Shown: positions 46,081 to 54,767, counted from the stretch's first letter. The stretch is DNA of 64,000 nt from Desmospora profundinema (GCF_031454155.1 NZ_JAVDQG010000007.1:144064-208063), one strand, 5' to 3'. Notes: generated by a model not told the origin, from the sequence alone. Numbers and translations: made by a program.

Positions 46081-46854
46081 TCAGTCTTTTATCCGAAACA
46101 GACGGTTGGCGTTATCTGCCGTGTAACGGGCCACTTCTTCCAAGGAAAGGCCCTTAAGATCGGCGACGGCTTGAGCCACCAGCCGCACATAACCCGTCTC
46201 ATTGCGTTTGCCCCGGTTGGGATGCGGCGCCAGATAAGGAGCGTCCGTTTCCACCAGCAACCGGTCGATGGGAACACGGCGGGCGATTTCCTTGGGGGTC
46301 TTCGCATTTTTAAAGGTGACCGGTCCGCCCAGGCCGATCATAAAGTTCATCTTCAGGCATTGCTCGGCGATGTTCCAATCTCCGCCGAAGCAGTGCATGA
46401 CGCCCCCTACTTCTTCCGCCTTTTCTTCCCGCAGGATCCGGACCACGTCCTCGTGCGCATCCCGATCATGGATAATGATGGGCAAATCCAGTTCCCGGGC
46501 CAGGCGAATCTGTTGGCGGAAGACGCTTTCCTGTACCCCTCTGGGCGAATGGTCCCAATGGTAGTCCAGCCCCATCTCCCCAAGAGCGACCACCTTGGGA
46601 TGGTCGGTGAGGGATTCAAGCCAATCCAAATCATCCACCGTGCAATCCTTGGCATCGTGAGGGTGCCATCCCACCGCAGCGTAGATAAAATCATGCTTTT
46701 CCGCCAGTTCCAGGGTGGGCGGAATCGTCTCCCGGTTGAAGCCGATGTTGAGGATCCGGCTCACCCCGTATTCTTCCCGTGCCCGCTTTAGGACTTCGTC
46801 CCGGTCTTCGTCAAACTGTTTGTCGTTGATGTGTGTATGACTGTCAAAAAGCAT
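46081..46854 (-). CDS. tatD: TatD-family metal-dependent nuclease
   Basis: The 257-aa TIM-barrel hydrolase has LFDSHTHIND, GEMGLDYHWDHSP, IIHDRDAHEDV and ETDAPYLAPHP, the metal ligands in the expected order. The family acts on DNA 3' ends. ATG 46854 is preferred over ATG 46875 because GGGGAGG lies upstream of it, inside the longer frame. yabE, which follows it in B. subtilis, is absent; rnmV follows directly. Confidence 0.93.
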   Translation of the reverse strand: MLFDSHTHINDKQFDEDRDEVLKRAREEYGVSRILNIGFNRETIPPTLELAEKHDFIYAAVGWHPHDAKDCTVDDLDWLESLTDHPKVVALGEMGLDYHWDHSPRGVQESVFRQQIRLARELDLPIIIHDRDAHEDVVRILREEKAEEVGGVMHCFGGDWNIAEQCLKMNFMIGLGGPVTFKNAKTPKEIARRVPIDRLLVETDAPYLAPHPNRGKRNETGYVRLVAQAVADLKGLSLEEVARYTADNANRLFRIKD

Positions 46855-46909
46855 CGGTGCTTTGGTCCTCCCCATTTATGGCGGTGTACAATCAGGATCG
46901 TTTATACTA

Positions 46910-46959
46910 CTACAGTCGCATTTGCTGCGCCTGCTCTTATCAGTACAACTGTAGGATTA
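46910..46959. repeat. Short inverted repeat and repeat shared with 34961-34987
   Basis: CTACAGT (46910-46916) and ACTGTAG (46948-46954) are inverted. The segment 46933-46959 matches 34961-34987 at 25 of 27 bases. It lies right after the lepB stop codon. Confidence 0.5.
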
Positions 46960-47484
46960 CGGGTTTTGGCTGAACAACAGCTGGAATTGGTGAATGGGCA
47001 TCAATTGGACGTCTGCCCGGCCCACCACCTCTCCCATGGAGACCGCTCCGATTTGTCTGCTGTCCTGACTGTGATTGCGGTTATCGCCCAACACAAAAAG
47101 ATGGTCCGGCGGAACAACAGTCTCCGGCATTCCCCTCCGGATCCGTTCCTGATTGATGTACGGCTCCGACAATGGTTCCCCGTTGCGGAACACTTCACCG
47201 TTTTTGATACTGATCTTGTCGCCGGGTTTCCCGATCACCCGCTTAATGTAGTCGCGTTTTTCCGCTGTATGGAAAACGACGATGTCCCCGTATTCCGGTT
47301 CCCGTACATCGTATATCCATTTATTAACAATCAACAGTTCCTCTCCCTCGAACGTGGGGTACATAGACTCCCCATGAACTTGGTAGGGAGCGAACAGAAA
47401 CACACGAATCACGATCATGAGGGATGCCGCCACGATTAAGGCAGTCATCCATTCGTGAGCGGCACTTTTCGCCTTCTTCCCCAA
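46957..47484 (-). CDS. lepB: Signal peptidase I
   Basis: Removes signal peptides at the outer face of the membrane. The 175-aa protein has one membrane anchor (about 14-33), the catalytic Ser40 (GESMYPT) and Lys81 (YIKRVIG), and the box GDNRNHSQDSR. The start is TTG 47484, with GGAGGGGG 6 nt upstream; an ATG at 47520 has no ribosome binding site. It stands alone between metG and tatD, where B. subtilis has no such gene. Confidence 0.93.
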   Translation of the reverse strand: MGKKAKSAAHEWMTALIVAASLMIVIRVFLFAPYQVHGESMYPTFEGEELLIVNKWIYDVREPEYGDIVVFHTAEKRDYIKRVIGKPGDKISIKNGEVFRNGEPLSEPYINQERIRRGMPETVVPPDHLFVLGDNRNHSQDSRQIGAVSMGEVVGRADVQLMPIHQFQLLFSQNP

Positions 47485-47613
47485 AACAGACCCCCTCCAA
47501 ACATTTCTTGTTCCTTCCATTCTACCCGTTTTCGCCTCCGAAATCAGCCGTTCCTTCGGATTGATGTTTATTTTGTCACCTTTTTAAACGTCCTCGATGG
47601 ACAGAACCGGATC

Positions 47614-47649
47614 AAAAAAGAAGCCCCTTCTTTAGAAAGGAGCTTCTTC
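47614..47649 (-). terminator. Terminator after metG
   Basis: AGAAGCTCCTTTC, TA, AAGAAGGGGCTTCT and then TTTTTG on the minus strand. Confidence 0.88.
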
Positions 47650-47683
47650 TCTCCATGAATGAAAACGCCGATCCGCTTCTTCT

Positions 47684-49663
47684 TCACTTCACTTGAGCAC
47701 CGTTGGGAATATCGGAGGAGACCGTGGACAGAACCAGTTGATCCCCTTCTTTGGCCGCCAACACCATCCCTTGGGATAGTACTCCCCGCAGTTTGACGGG
47801 CTTTAAGTTGGCCACACAGATCACTTTTTGCCCGATCAGCTGATCGGGGTTGTAATGCTGGGCAATTCCGGCCACCACTTGACGCTTTTCAAAGCCGAGG
47901 TCCAATTGCAATTTCAGGAGGCGGTCAGCTCCCTTGACCCGGTCGGCTTCCAGGATCTCCGCCACCCGCAGATCCACTTGCGCAAATTGGTCGATCGAGA
48001 TCATATCGGCTTGATTGGTCTCTTTTTGCTTTGCCTCTTCCGCTTTTGGCTGGGCCGCTTTTTCCGTTTTCTCCACCGGAATCCCTCCCATCAACCGTAC
48101 GATTGCTTTGGCTTCTTCTTCCACATCCAGACGGGGAAACAGAGGGTTTCCTTTGTTGACCCGGATCCCTGCCGGAAAAGACCCAAAGACGGCCACACTG
48201 TCCCAGCTGGTTTTTTCTCCTTCTTCCAACCCCATTTGTTCCCACATGCGAACCGGCGTGCGAACCAGGAAGGGACGGATCAGGATACTGGCAAAGCGGA
48301 GGCTTTCCAGTACATGGTAAAGACTTGATTCCAACACCTCTTTTTTGGCCGGATCCTTGGCCAACTCCCACGGCATGGTCCCTTCCAGATAGCGGTTGGT
48401 CCCCCGCACCAATTCCCAGATGGAGGCAAGAGCGACCGAAAACTGCATCCGGTCCATCGCTTTCTCCACCTTGTTGACGGTTTCGGTCGCCAATCGTACC
48501 AGGGATTCATCTTGCTCCGTAGCACCGGGGATCGGCTTACCCACCACACCGCCGCTGTATTTATTCACCATGGTCAGGGTACGGTGCAACAGATTGCCTA
48601 AGTCGTTTGCCAAATCGGCATTGGCGCGTTCAACAAACCCTTCAGGCGTAAACACTCCGTCCTGGCCGAAGGGAACTTCCCGTAACAGATAATAACGGAG
48701 AACATCCAACCCATAGCGTTCAATCAAGGGCAGGGGATCCACCACGTTGCCTTTAGATTTGGACATTTTACCGTCTTTCATCTGGAAAAAGCCGTGGGCA
48801 AACACTTTTTTGGGCAGTGGCAGATCCAACGCCATCAGCATAATGGGCCAGTAGATAGTATGGAAACGAACGATATCCTTTCCTACCAGGTGAACGTCCG
48901 CCGGCCAGTATTTCTGGTACTTGGCATCATCCTCGGTTCCATATCCCAGTGCGGAGATATAGTTGGTCAGGGCATCCAGCCATACGTACATCACGTGTTT
49001 GGGATCATTGGGAACGGGAATGCCCCAGTCGAAGGTGGTACGGGAGACACACAAATCTTCCAGGCCCGGCTTGATGAAGTTTTGGACCATTTCGTTTTTG
49101 CGGGATTCCGGCTGGATGAAGTCGGGGTTTTGCTCATAGTACTGAAGCAGTCGGTCGGTATATTTGTTCATGCGGAAAAAATAACTTTCTTCCCGCACCT
49201 TTTCCACCGAGCGTCTGCAGTCCGGGCAATTTCCTTCCTCCAACTGCCGTTCAGTCCAAAACGATTCACAAGGGGTGCAATACCATCCTTCATATTCATC
49301 CAGGTAGATGTCTCCCTGATCCAACAGACGTTGAAACAACGTCTGTACCACTTTCTTATGGCGCGGTTCGGTAGTCCGGATAAAGTCGTCATAGGAGATG
49401 TCCAAGGCGCTCCACAAATGCTGGATTCCTTTGACGATCTCATCCACGAAACCTTGCGGATCTTTACCCGCTTCCGCCGCCCGGCGCTGGATTTTTTGTC
49501 CATGCTCGTCGGTCCCGGTCAAGTACATGACATCAAAGCCCCGGAGTCGTTTGTAGCGGGCCATGGCATCTCCTGCCACTGTGGTGTAGGCATGGCCGAT
49601 ATGCAATTTGTCATTGGGATAATAAATCGGTGTCGTGATGTAATACGAGGGTTTGGTACTCAT
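47684..49663 (-). CDS. metG: Methionyl-tRNA synthetase
   Basis: The 659-aa class Ia synthetase has the HIGH motif (21-24 region, KLHIGHAYT), a two-pair Cys zinc knuckle (CTPC and CPDC, about 127-147), KMSKSKGNVV near residue 300, the anticodon-binding helical domain and a C-terminal Trbp111-like tRNA-binding domain (IDQFAQVDLRVAEILEADRV). The length fits the dimeric Bacillus enzyme. It is controlled by a T-box leader. Confidence 0.97.
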   Translation of the reverse strand: MSTKPSYYITTPIYYPNDKLHIGHAYTTVAGDAMARYKRLRGFDVMYLTGTDEHGQKIQRRAAEAGKDPQGFVDEIVKGIQHLWSALDISYDDFIRTTEPRHKKVVQTLFQRLLDQGDIYLDEYEGWYCTPCESFWTERQLEEGNCPDCRRSVEKVREESYFFRMNKYTDRLLQYYEQNPDFIQPESRKNEMVQNFIKPGLEDLCVSRTTFDWGIPVPNDPKHVMYVWLDALTNYISALGYGTEDDAKYQKYWPADVHLVGKDIVRFHTIYWPIMLMALDLPLPKKVFAHGFFQMKDGKMSKSKGNVVDPLPLIERYGLDVLRYYLLREVPFGQDGVFTPEGFVERANADLANDLGNLLHRTLTMVNKYSGGVVGKPIPGATEQDESLVRLATETVNKVEKAMDRMQFSVALASIWELVRGTNRYLEGTMPWELAKDPAKKEVLESSLYHVLESLRFASILIRPFLVRTPVRMWEQMGLEEGEKTSWDSVAVFGSFPAGIRVNKGNPLFPRLDVEEEAKAIVRLMGGIPVEKTEKAAQPKAEEAKQKETNQADMISIDQFAQVDLRVAEILEADRVKGADRLLKLQLDLGFEKRQVVAGIAQHYNPDQLIGQKVICVANLKPVKLRGVLSQGMVLAAKEGDQLVLSTVSSDIPNGAQVK

Positions 49664-49712
49664 CTGGGTCGCTCCTTCACCAAGGACTGATAATCTTACT
49701 TCCGGTACAAAT

Positions 49713-49806
49713 CTCTCGCCTCGGTCACTTCATTCCCGGGTCTCGCTATGCACTTACCAAAGCACAAGTCTCGCCTCGGTCACTTCGTTCCCGGGTCTCG
49801 CTATGA
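49713..49806 (-). repeat. Two tandem inner modules in the metG leader
   Basis: Two copies of the inner module (about 49713-49752 and 49749-49805), in direct tandem, without the outer hairpin. Each has GCGAGACCCGGGAA, AAGTGACCGAGGCGAGA on the minus strand. They lie between the T-box terminator and the metG start. Confidence 0.78.
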
Positions 49807-49809
49807 AAC

Positions 49810-50115
49810 AAAAAAACCTCTTGCCCGTATTGGGGCGAGAGGTTTTTCTCACGCGGTACCACCCATGTTCGGCACAACCTCACGGCTCGTGCCCTCCATC
49901 AGTGCTTTTTCAATCGCACTGTCCCGGTAACGCCGGGGGACGCCCTTCCCTACACACCGAACCCGGCTTCAGGAAGGGTTCTCAGGGGCCATCTTCCCCC
50001 CTTGCCCCCATACCGGCTTTCACCTGACCCGGCTCTCTGTCCATGGTGGCGCAGGGGTACTCCTCCCCGTCCTTGAATCGCGCATCCGTCATCACGTGGA
50101 TAACGGGATAAAGTT
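49810..50115 (-). promoter_or_regulatory. T-box leader of metG
   Basis: On the minus strand: a stem I region with the likely specifier ATG (Met) before GACAGAGAGCCGG, then GGTGAAAGCCGG, the T-box GGGTGGTACCGCG pairing with the tRNA acceptor end (about 49851-49865), and a terminator at 49810-49846 (AACCTCTCGCCC, loop, GGGCAAGAGGTT, T tract). Uncharged tRNA-Met should favour the antiterminator. Confidence 0.92.
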
Positions 50116-50126
50116 CGTCACACTCC

Positions 50127-50156
50127 ATTATAGACAAAAAGAGCGACGGGTATCAA
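50127..50156 (-). promoter_or_regulatory. Promoter of the metG T-box transcript
   Basis: TTGATA (50151-50156), 18-nt spacer, TATAAT (50127-50132) on the minus strand. Confidence 0.82.
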
Positions 50157-50198
50157 GGGTCTAACGGGATGTGAGACCATTTTTTCATTCCACAGCTG

Positions 50199-52055
50199 TC
50201 AGCGCTCAACCCGGCTGGAAACACGGTCGTAGCGGTTCACAAACGGGGAGACCTCTTTGGCCAGCCTTCCCCCTTCCGCCCAGCGATCCAACTCGCTGCG
50301 CAGTCGTTCCACATCCCAATCCAATCCGCATTCCCGGTTGATTTCGTCACAGGCTTGTACCAGATCCGTGTCAAACAGGGGCAGACGTGCTTCAATCACC
50401 TGTAATACGCGATCCTCCCGCTCCGCCCGCACGGCCCGCAATTCATCAAAAGGATTGGCCACGTGGGGGCTGTGAGTGTAGGCGGCCCGAATCCGTACAA
50501 ACACGGTGCGGCCAAACAAGGCGGAGGAGACGAATGTGTCTCCAGACCGCAGGTAAGGAAGCCGTTTGCCTTCCTCGGGAGTCAGGTCCGTTTCTTCCCT
50601 CAAGGTGGCGATGTCGGTGCCGCGAACCGTCCGGAAAACAAATTTGGTGTTCAATTGAGCTGTAATCGTTTCGTCCAACAAGGTAGGGCGCTGGGTGGCC
50701 AGGACCAGAAACGCTCCATATTTACGCCCCTCCTGAGCAATCTCTTTTAAAATCGCTTTCGGCGGCGATTCCAGCCCTTTGGGGGCAAAGTTGTGAGCCT
50801 CGTCCGTCACGGTGATAAACGGCGGAAAAAAGGTTCCCTCATTCCCGTTCATGCGGGCGTCTTTGTACTCCCGCCTCTTTCGGTAAAGCGATCCGATCAC
50901 ATAGGTGGAAAACACCTGCAAAATCCAGGACGGCCCTTGAACCACCACCATCTTCCCCTGCTCCATCCCCCGCTGGATGGGACGAATGTCGTGCTGGAAC
51001 AACCCTGCTTTCTCCAGCCGGTTCAACCGCCATTGCACCCCCTTGACCGAAGCGAGGGGCAGACTTCCAAACTGATGGTGCAGTTCCATCAGGTCCTTGA
51101 TCCGTTCCGCTTCAGTAGGGGTGAGATCGTCTTCCCGCAACCGCTTCTTCAACCCCTGTGCGCCTTCTTCAATGGCTTGGGCCACATTGTTGAGCCGATC
51201 GCTGAATGAAATAAAACTGTCTTTGCGGCGGTGCAGGGACTGAACCACATTTACCATCGACTCGGATACCCCTCCCCCTGCCGCACCCACCAGACTAACC
51301 ACATCCCGGGTGGACAGGTCGGAAAAGGCGATTCCCACTTCCCGGCCCACCTGAACGACGATCCACTTGTCGTCAAAAGAAGGGGAGCAGTGACTCAGCT
51401 CCGGCATCTTTTCCCCAAAGCCCATCTCAAAGTGGGGATCGAACACCAGCGTCGGAATGGTCAATTTCATCAATTCCTCTAGAATCACCCGCAAGCCGAA
51501 TGATTTTCCGGATCCGGAACCTCCGAATATCCCCATATGGGGATATTGTTGCATCGACTGAATATCAAACAAAAAAGGGACGCCGGATTGGGGGCGGATT
51601 TCCCCTTCTTCCATCAGGTGGACTTTCTCCCGCAAATCTTCGTCCAGTCCGTCTTTCAAGGAATCGGTACCCCGGATCTCTCCCAGCACCATTCCTTCTT
51701 CCGGCGTGGTTTTCACCAGCAGATGACGCACCTCGTCAAACCGCGGCGACCTCACTTCGGAACCGGTTTGAACCGGATGGGGGGCTTCCGCAAATAGCCG
51801 CAGTTTAGCCAGATTGATCTCGTCCGATCCGATATCGTAGCCGATCTGCTCCAGAGACTGGAGCACCTGGGAATCCACCACAGACCGGTCCAGGCCCATG
51901 GGAATAAAGCGGTTGTAGGACAAGGTTTCCACCACTTCTCCCCTGGGGTTACCCAATGGACCGTCTTCGATCACCAGGATCTCATTGATGCGAAACTTGC
52001 GATCCTTTGATGCCACGTAGACTTCCTGTTGCGTGGTCACGCCCACCACTTGCAT
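50199..52055 (-). CDS. HerA-like FtsK/HerA ATPase
   Basis: The 618-aa protein is an ATP-dependent DNA translocase of the HerA/VirD4-FtsK superfamily. An N-terminal beta-rich HAS-barrel region is followed by Walker A GGSGSGKS (178-185), LVFDPHFEMGFG, Walker B with FITVTDEAHNF, and LVLATQRPTLLDE with QLNTKFVFRT (the arginine and sensor regions). ATG 52055 has GAGGAGG 8 nt upstream, 28 nt after the NurA gene. With NurA it should form a DNA-end resection machine. Confidence 0.87.
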   Translation of the reverse strand: MQVVGVTTQQEVYVASKDRKFRINEILVIEDGPLGNPRGEVVETLSYNRFIPMGLDRSVVDSQVLQSLEQIGYDIGSDEINLAKLRLFAEAPHPVQTGSEVRSPRFDEVRHLLVKTTPEEGMVLGEIRGTDSLKDGLDEDLREKVHLMEEGEIRPQSGVPFLFDIQSMQQYPHMGIFGGSGSGKSFGLRVILEELMKLTIPTLVFDPHFEMGFGEKMPELSHCSPSFDDKWIVVQVGREVGIAFSDLSTRDVVSLVGAAGGGVSESMVNVVQSLHRRKDSFISFSDRLNNVAQAIEEGAQGLKKRLREDDLTPTEAERIKDLMELHHQFGSLPLASVKGVQWRLNRLEKAGLFQHDIRPIQRGMEQGKMVVVQGPSWILQVFSTYVIGSLYRKRREYKDARMNGNEGTFFPPFITVTDEAHNFAPKGLESPPKAILKEIAQEGRKYGAFLVLATQRPTLLDETITAQLNTKFVFRTVRGTDIATLREETDLTPEEGKRLPYLRSGDTFVSSALFGRTVFVRIRAAYTHSPHVANPFDELRAVRAEREDRVLQVIEARLPLFDTDLVQACDEINRECGLDWDVERLRSELDRWAEGGRLAKEVSPFVNRYDRVSSRVER

Positions 52056-52083
52056 CGCATTCGCCTCCTCGGTTCTTTCGCCC

Positions 52084-53040
52084 TCACAACACGCGGTCCT
52101 TTCGTTTCGGAACCAACAAACGGTGCCGCAGATCCGGGTCAATATATTTCTCCACCAGTGCCGCCACCAACGGGTCCGTCACCCTCACCTCCCGGTCCAC
52201 AATGTCCAGCCACAGAGGAATGCCTCTTCCCTGAGCGGGAGTGAGGGTGTGAACCAAGCGGAGCAGTTCCTCCCGATCCCCTTCCTGACTCAGTAAACCG
52301 TCCACCCCTACCGGCTGGGGACTGCTGGAGGAGCAAATCACTGCTTTCCACAAAGCCGGCCCCGAAGGATTGAGCAGCTCGGATAAAAATACCTCTCCCG
52401 ATTGCATCACACCGAACAAAATTTCCCGATCCGCACAAGCTGTCCCATCGGGAAATAACCGACGCGCAAGTGTTCGGGTACCGATTTCCTCCGCCACCCC
52501 CACCAACAACACACCCGCTTTTTCCGCTTCCTCGGCTAGAGCTTCCCAAGCCTCCGGCTGGTCAATCCAAAAGTGAAGAAGGGATCCGTCCATCATAATC
52601 ACTCTGGGTTTCCAGCGCCGAATCGCTTCCCGTGCCACTCCAATCTCCAAACCGGCCAGCAACCGGCCGCGTTGTTTCGCTTCCCGGGCCAGCTCCCCTT
52701 CTTCGCCCGCTTCATCCGTATCAAGAAGGGGCGTATACAAATCCGCATCCCAATGCTCCTCGCCCCGGGTTCCTTTGGCCAGCGCCTGGAATACGGACAA
52801 TGTATGGGGATGGGTCCCGGGGGTGGAGTTGACGGAGCCGTCCACTCCCACCAGGCTGCCTCCCGCGAGCCACGCATTCATCTGTCCACCCGTCCATTTC
52901 CGGATGGGGGAAAAGCGGCCGATCCGGGCCAGCCGTTCCCGGATGAGTCTCGGTTCAAACACACCAGAGGGATACACCCGCCTTAGTTCGCGATTGGCTT
53001 CCTGCAACCGACGCTTCAATTCTTCCGACACATTCAGCAT
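52084..53040 (-). CDS. NurA-domain nuclease
   Basis: The 318-aa protein has the NurA pattern: the metal-binding Asp in LVGVDGSVN (about residue 67), a second in VIMMDGSLLHFWIDQP, and the C-terminal DPLVAALVEKY. NurA is a 5'-3' exonuclease and ssDNA endonuclease that works inside the HerA ring. ATG 53040 has GGGGGG 8 nt upstream. It is placed directly before the HerA gene, the usual partner order. Confidence 0.85.
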   Translation of the reverse strand: MLNVSEELKRRLQEANRELRRVYPSGVFEPRLIRERLARIGRFSPIRKWTGGQMNAWLAGGSLVGVDGSVNSTPGTHPHTLSVFQALAKGTRGEEHWDADLYTPLLDTDEAGEEGELAREAKQRGRLLAGLEIGVAREAIRRWKPRVIMMDGSLLHFWIDQPEAWEALAEEAEKAGVLLVGVAEEIGTRTLARRLFPDGTACADREILFGVMQSGEVFLSELLNPSGPALWKAVICSSSSPQPVGVDGLLSQEGDREELLRLVHTLTPAQGRGIPLWLDIVDREVRVTDPLVAALVEKYIDPDLRHRLLVPKRKDRVL

Positions 53041-53258
53041 GCCTGATTCCCCCCGCGATGAGCCCGTCCGCACTTCTTTCTTTTCAGTGTACAGGAAAAA
53101 AGCGGTTCCGAGAATCCCTGCCGCCCTGCTCCAGTAATTCGGTTCTTTTTTGAATCCACTATCTCCCGATTAAAAGTGAAACACCCGTGACTGGCATGGA
53201 TCCAATGGTCTCTCCCAGCTTCTAAAAAAATTTTCTATAAAATTGGGAGGCTGTTATA
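53041..53258. other. Divergent gap between nurA and abrB
   Basis: Together with the abrB control region (to 53373) the gap is 333 nt. The left part holds the nurA leader; no clear nurA promoter was recognised. Confidence 0.5.
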
Positions 53259-53287
53259 TTGACTGTTATGGGAATCGCTGGTATGAT
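53259..53287 (+). promoter_or_regulatory. abrB promoter
   Basis: TTGACT (53259-53264), 17-nt spacer, TATGAT (53282-53287). Confidence 0.78.
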
Positions 53288-53304
53288 GATGAGGACGCCG
53301 TTCA

Positions 53305-53327
53305 TGTCGAATTTTGACGGTGTCGAT
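53305..53327 (+). promoter_or_regulatory. Two Spo0A boxes downstream of the abrB promoter
   Basis: A perfect 0A box TGTCGAA (53305-53311) and TGTCGAT (53321-53327), starting about 17 and 33 nt after the -10 box. B. subtilis abrB is repressed by Spo0A-P bound at the same kind of position. Confidence 0.8.
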
Positions 53328-53373
53328 ACCAAGACCAAAAAACTAGACCAAAGAATGAGAGGAGACATTCGCA

Positions 53374-53649
53374 ATGCTCAAATCTACCGGAATTGTTCGG
53401 AAAGTGGACGAGCTTGGCCGTGTTGTCATTCCGATCGAACTGCGCCGCACCTTGGGAATTGGAGAAAAGGATGCTTTGGAGATCTATGTCGACGGGGAAC
53501 GAATCGTGCTGAAAAAATATGAGCCGGCCTGTATTTTCACTGGAGAAGTAGATAACACCGTTCGTTACAAAAACAAAGTGGTCAGCCGTAAATGTATTGA
53601 AGAAATGTATAATATCTTGAATAAAGAAGAAGGCGTAACGGCGAAATAA
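53374..53649 (+). CDS. abrB: Transition-state regulator AbrB
   Basis: The 91-aa DNA-binding protein has the swapped-hairpin domain (LKSTGIVRKVDELGRVVIPI, ELRRTLGIGEKDALEIYVD) and a C-terminal tetramerisation part. It represses post-exponential and sporulation genes during growth. GAGAGGAG lies upstream of the ATG. The 0A boxes in the leader and a strong terminator behind it make a self-contained unit; its plus-strand orientation opposite to its neighbours is as in B. subtilis. Confidence 0.95.
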   Translation: MLKSTGIVRKVDELGRVVIPIELRRTLGIGEKDALEIYVDGERIVLKKYEPACIFTGEVDNTVRYKNKVVSRKCIEEMYNILNKEEGVTAK

Positions 53650-53728
53650 CATAATTATTACAAAAACATCTGTTTATTCTAAACATAACCCATCCGTGAT
53701 TGGGCCTGCCGCCTAATCGTCTTCTAGC

Positions 53729-53762
53729 AAAAAAGCCCTTCTCTTTTGAAGGGCTTTTTTTT
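53729..53762. terminator. Bidirectional terminator between abrB and the PTS pair
   Basis: AAAAAAGCCCTTC, TCTTTT, GAAGGGCTTTTTT, between convergent genes. Confidence 0.92.
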
Positions 53763-53779
53763 CCGTTTTTTTAAGTGAT

Positions 53780-54760
53780 TCAACGATGACGCGATTGGGC
53801 GATGCGACGGTAGGTATGTCTCTTTCCCTTCAGGGCTGTGGAAAAGCTGAGGATATTTTCAGGAGGTGCCATGCCGGCAAAGCCTGCATCCCCAATATGA
53901 AACAAATCGCCGCCCAGGCTTTTCCCTTCCACTGCCCAACGCTCCATCAGGGATGCCTGGGAGCTCTCCTGAGAGGTACCGATGGTGAACATCACCAACA
54001 GACTGAGACGGTGCGCACGCTCAACCAAACAGGCCATTTCTTCCCCGCGCACACCAGGGACCGTACCCGGCTGGGGCAACAAGAGAATATTGGCACCCGC
54101 TTCAGCCAACTGATCCAACTGCCGTTCCTCCAACCAATTTTCGTCATTCTCCCAAACACCCGCTCCATGCATCTTGCCCGCCATCAACGGAATTTCCGGA
54201 CCCAAATGATCCCGTAACCGGCCTACTTCCCGGGCGATGGATGACCACGTCACCCCTGTTCCCGGGTTTCCGGTAAAGACGAGAAAACGCGCTCCCTGAT
54301 CCAACGCCTCTTCTGCCTGAGCGATGCCCGCACGCCGTCCGGAAGCAACCATCGACTGCGGCAAATCAGCCGCCACCGGCTCCAGATTAATCCCCGCCGG
54401 ACGACCGATCAATCGCGTCACCTCACCAGCAGTGACACCCCATCCCATAATCGGCAGGAGTGGCCCCAACCCCGTTTCCTCCCACATCGTTCCCCTTGGG
54501 ATCGCTTCCTCCCGGCTGGAGAAGCCGGACACACGCGGCCGATCGACATCATAGCGGTTGAGCAACAGCAGGTCGGCACCAAAGGCCGCCGCCAGTTCAG
54601 GATTTGCGCAGCCATCTACCAGCGGCAGCCCGTCCACCACTGTCTCCGCCACCACCGTACGTCCTTCGGAAGCACGGATCGATTCCAATAAGCGGCGTCC
54701 CGTCAATTGAACCAATTGCTCCGGAGTTTGGTCTAACAACCGTTTCACCGGTTTTTCCAT
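53780..54760 (-). CDS. Uncharacterised TIM-barrel-like protein encoded with a PTS transporter
   Basis: Function unknown. The 326-aa soluble protein has repeated patterns of barrel strands: RTVVAETVVDGLPLVDGCAN, AAFGADLLLLNRYDVDRP, AGINLEPVAADLP, ARFLVFTGNPGTGVTW, IPLMAGKMHGAGVW and ANILLLPQPGTVPG. It resembles PTS-linked proteins sometimes named haloacid dehalogenase-like, but no HAD motif (DxDxT) is seen. It is 7 nt after the PTS gene, so a role in the transported sugar's metabolism is inferred. Confidence 0.75.
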   Translation of the reverse strand: MEKPVKRLLDQTPEQLVQLTGRRLLESIRASEGRTVVAETVVDGLPLVDGCANPELAAAFGADLLLLNRYDVDRPRVSGFSSREEAIPRGTMWEETGLGPLLPIMGWGVTAGEVTRLIGRPAGINLEPVAADLPQSMVASGRRAGIAQAEEALDQGARFLVFTGNPGTGVTWSSIAREVGRLRDHLGPEIPLMAGKMHGAGVWENDENWLEERQLDQLAEAGANILLLPQPGTVPGVRGEEMACLVERAHRLSLLVMFTIGTSQESSQASLMERWAVEGKSLGGDLFHIGDAGFAGMAPPENILSFSTALKGKRHTYRRIAQSRHR

Positions 54761-54767
54761 GCTTGAT

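Noticed and set aside
49713..49806. CRISPR array
   Set aside because: Only two units, no regular spacers, no leader and no cas genes; the same unit is dispersed elsewhere in the window.
53780..54760. Haloacid dehalogenase
   Set aside because: No DxDxT motif or other HAD signature; the strand pattern looks like a TIM barrel.
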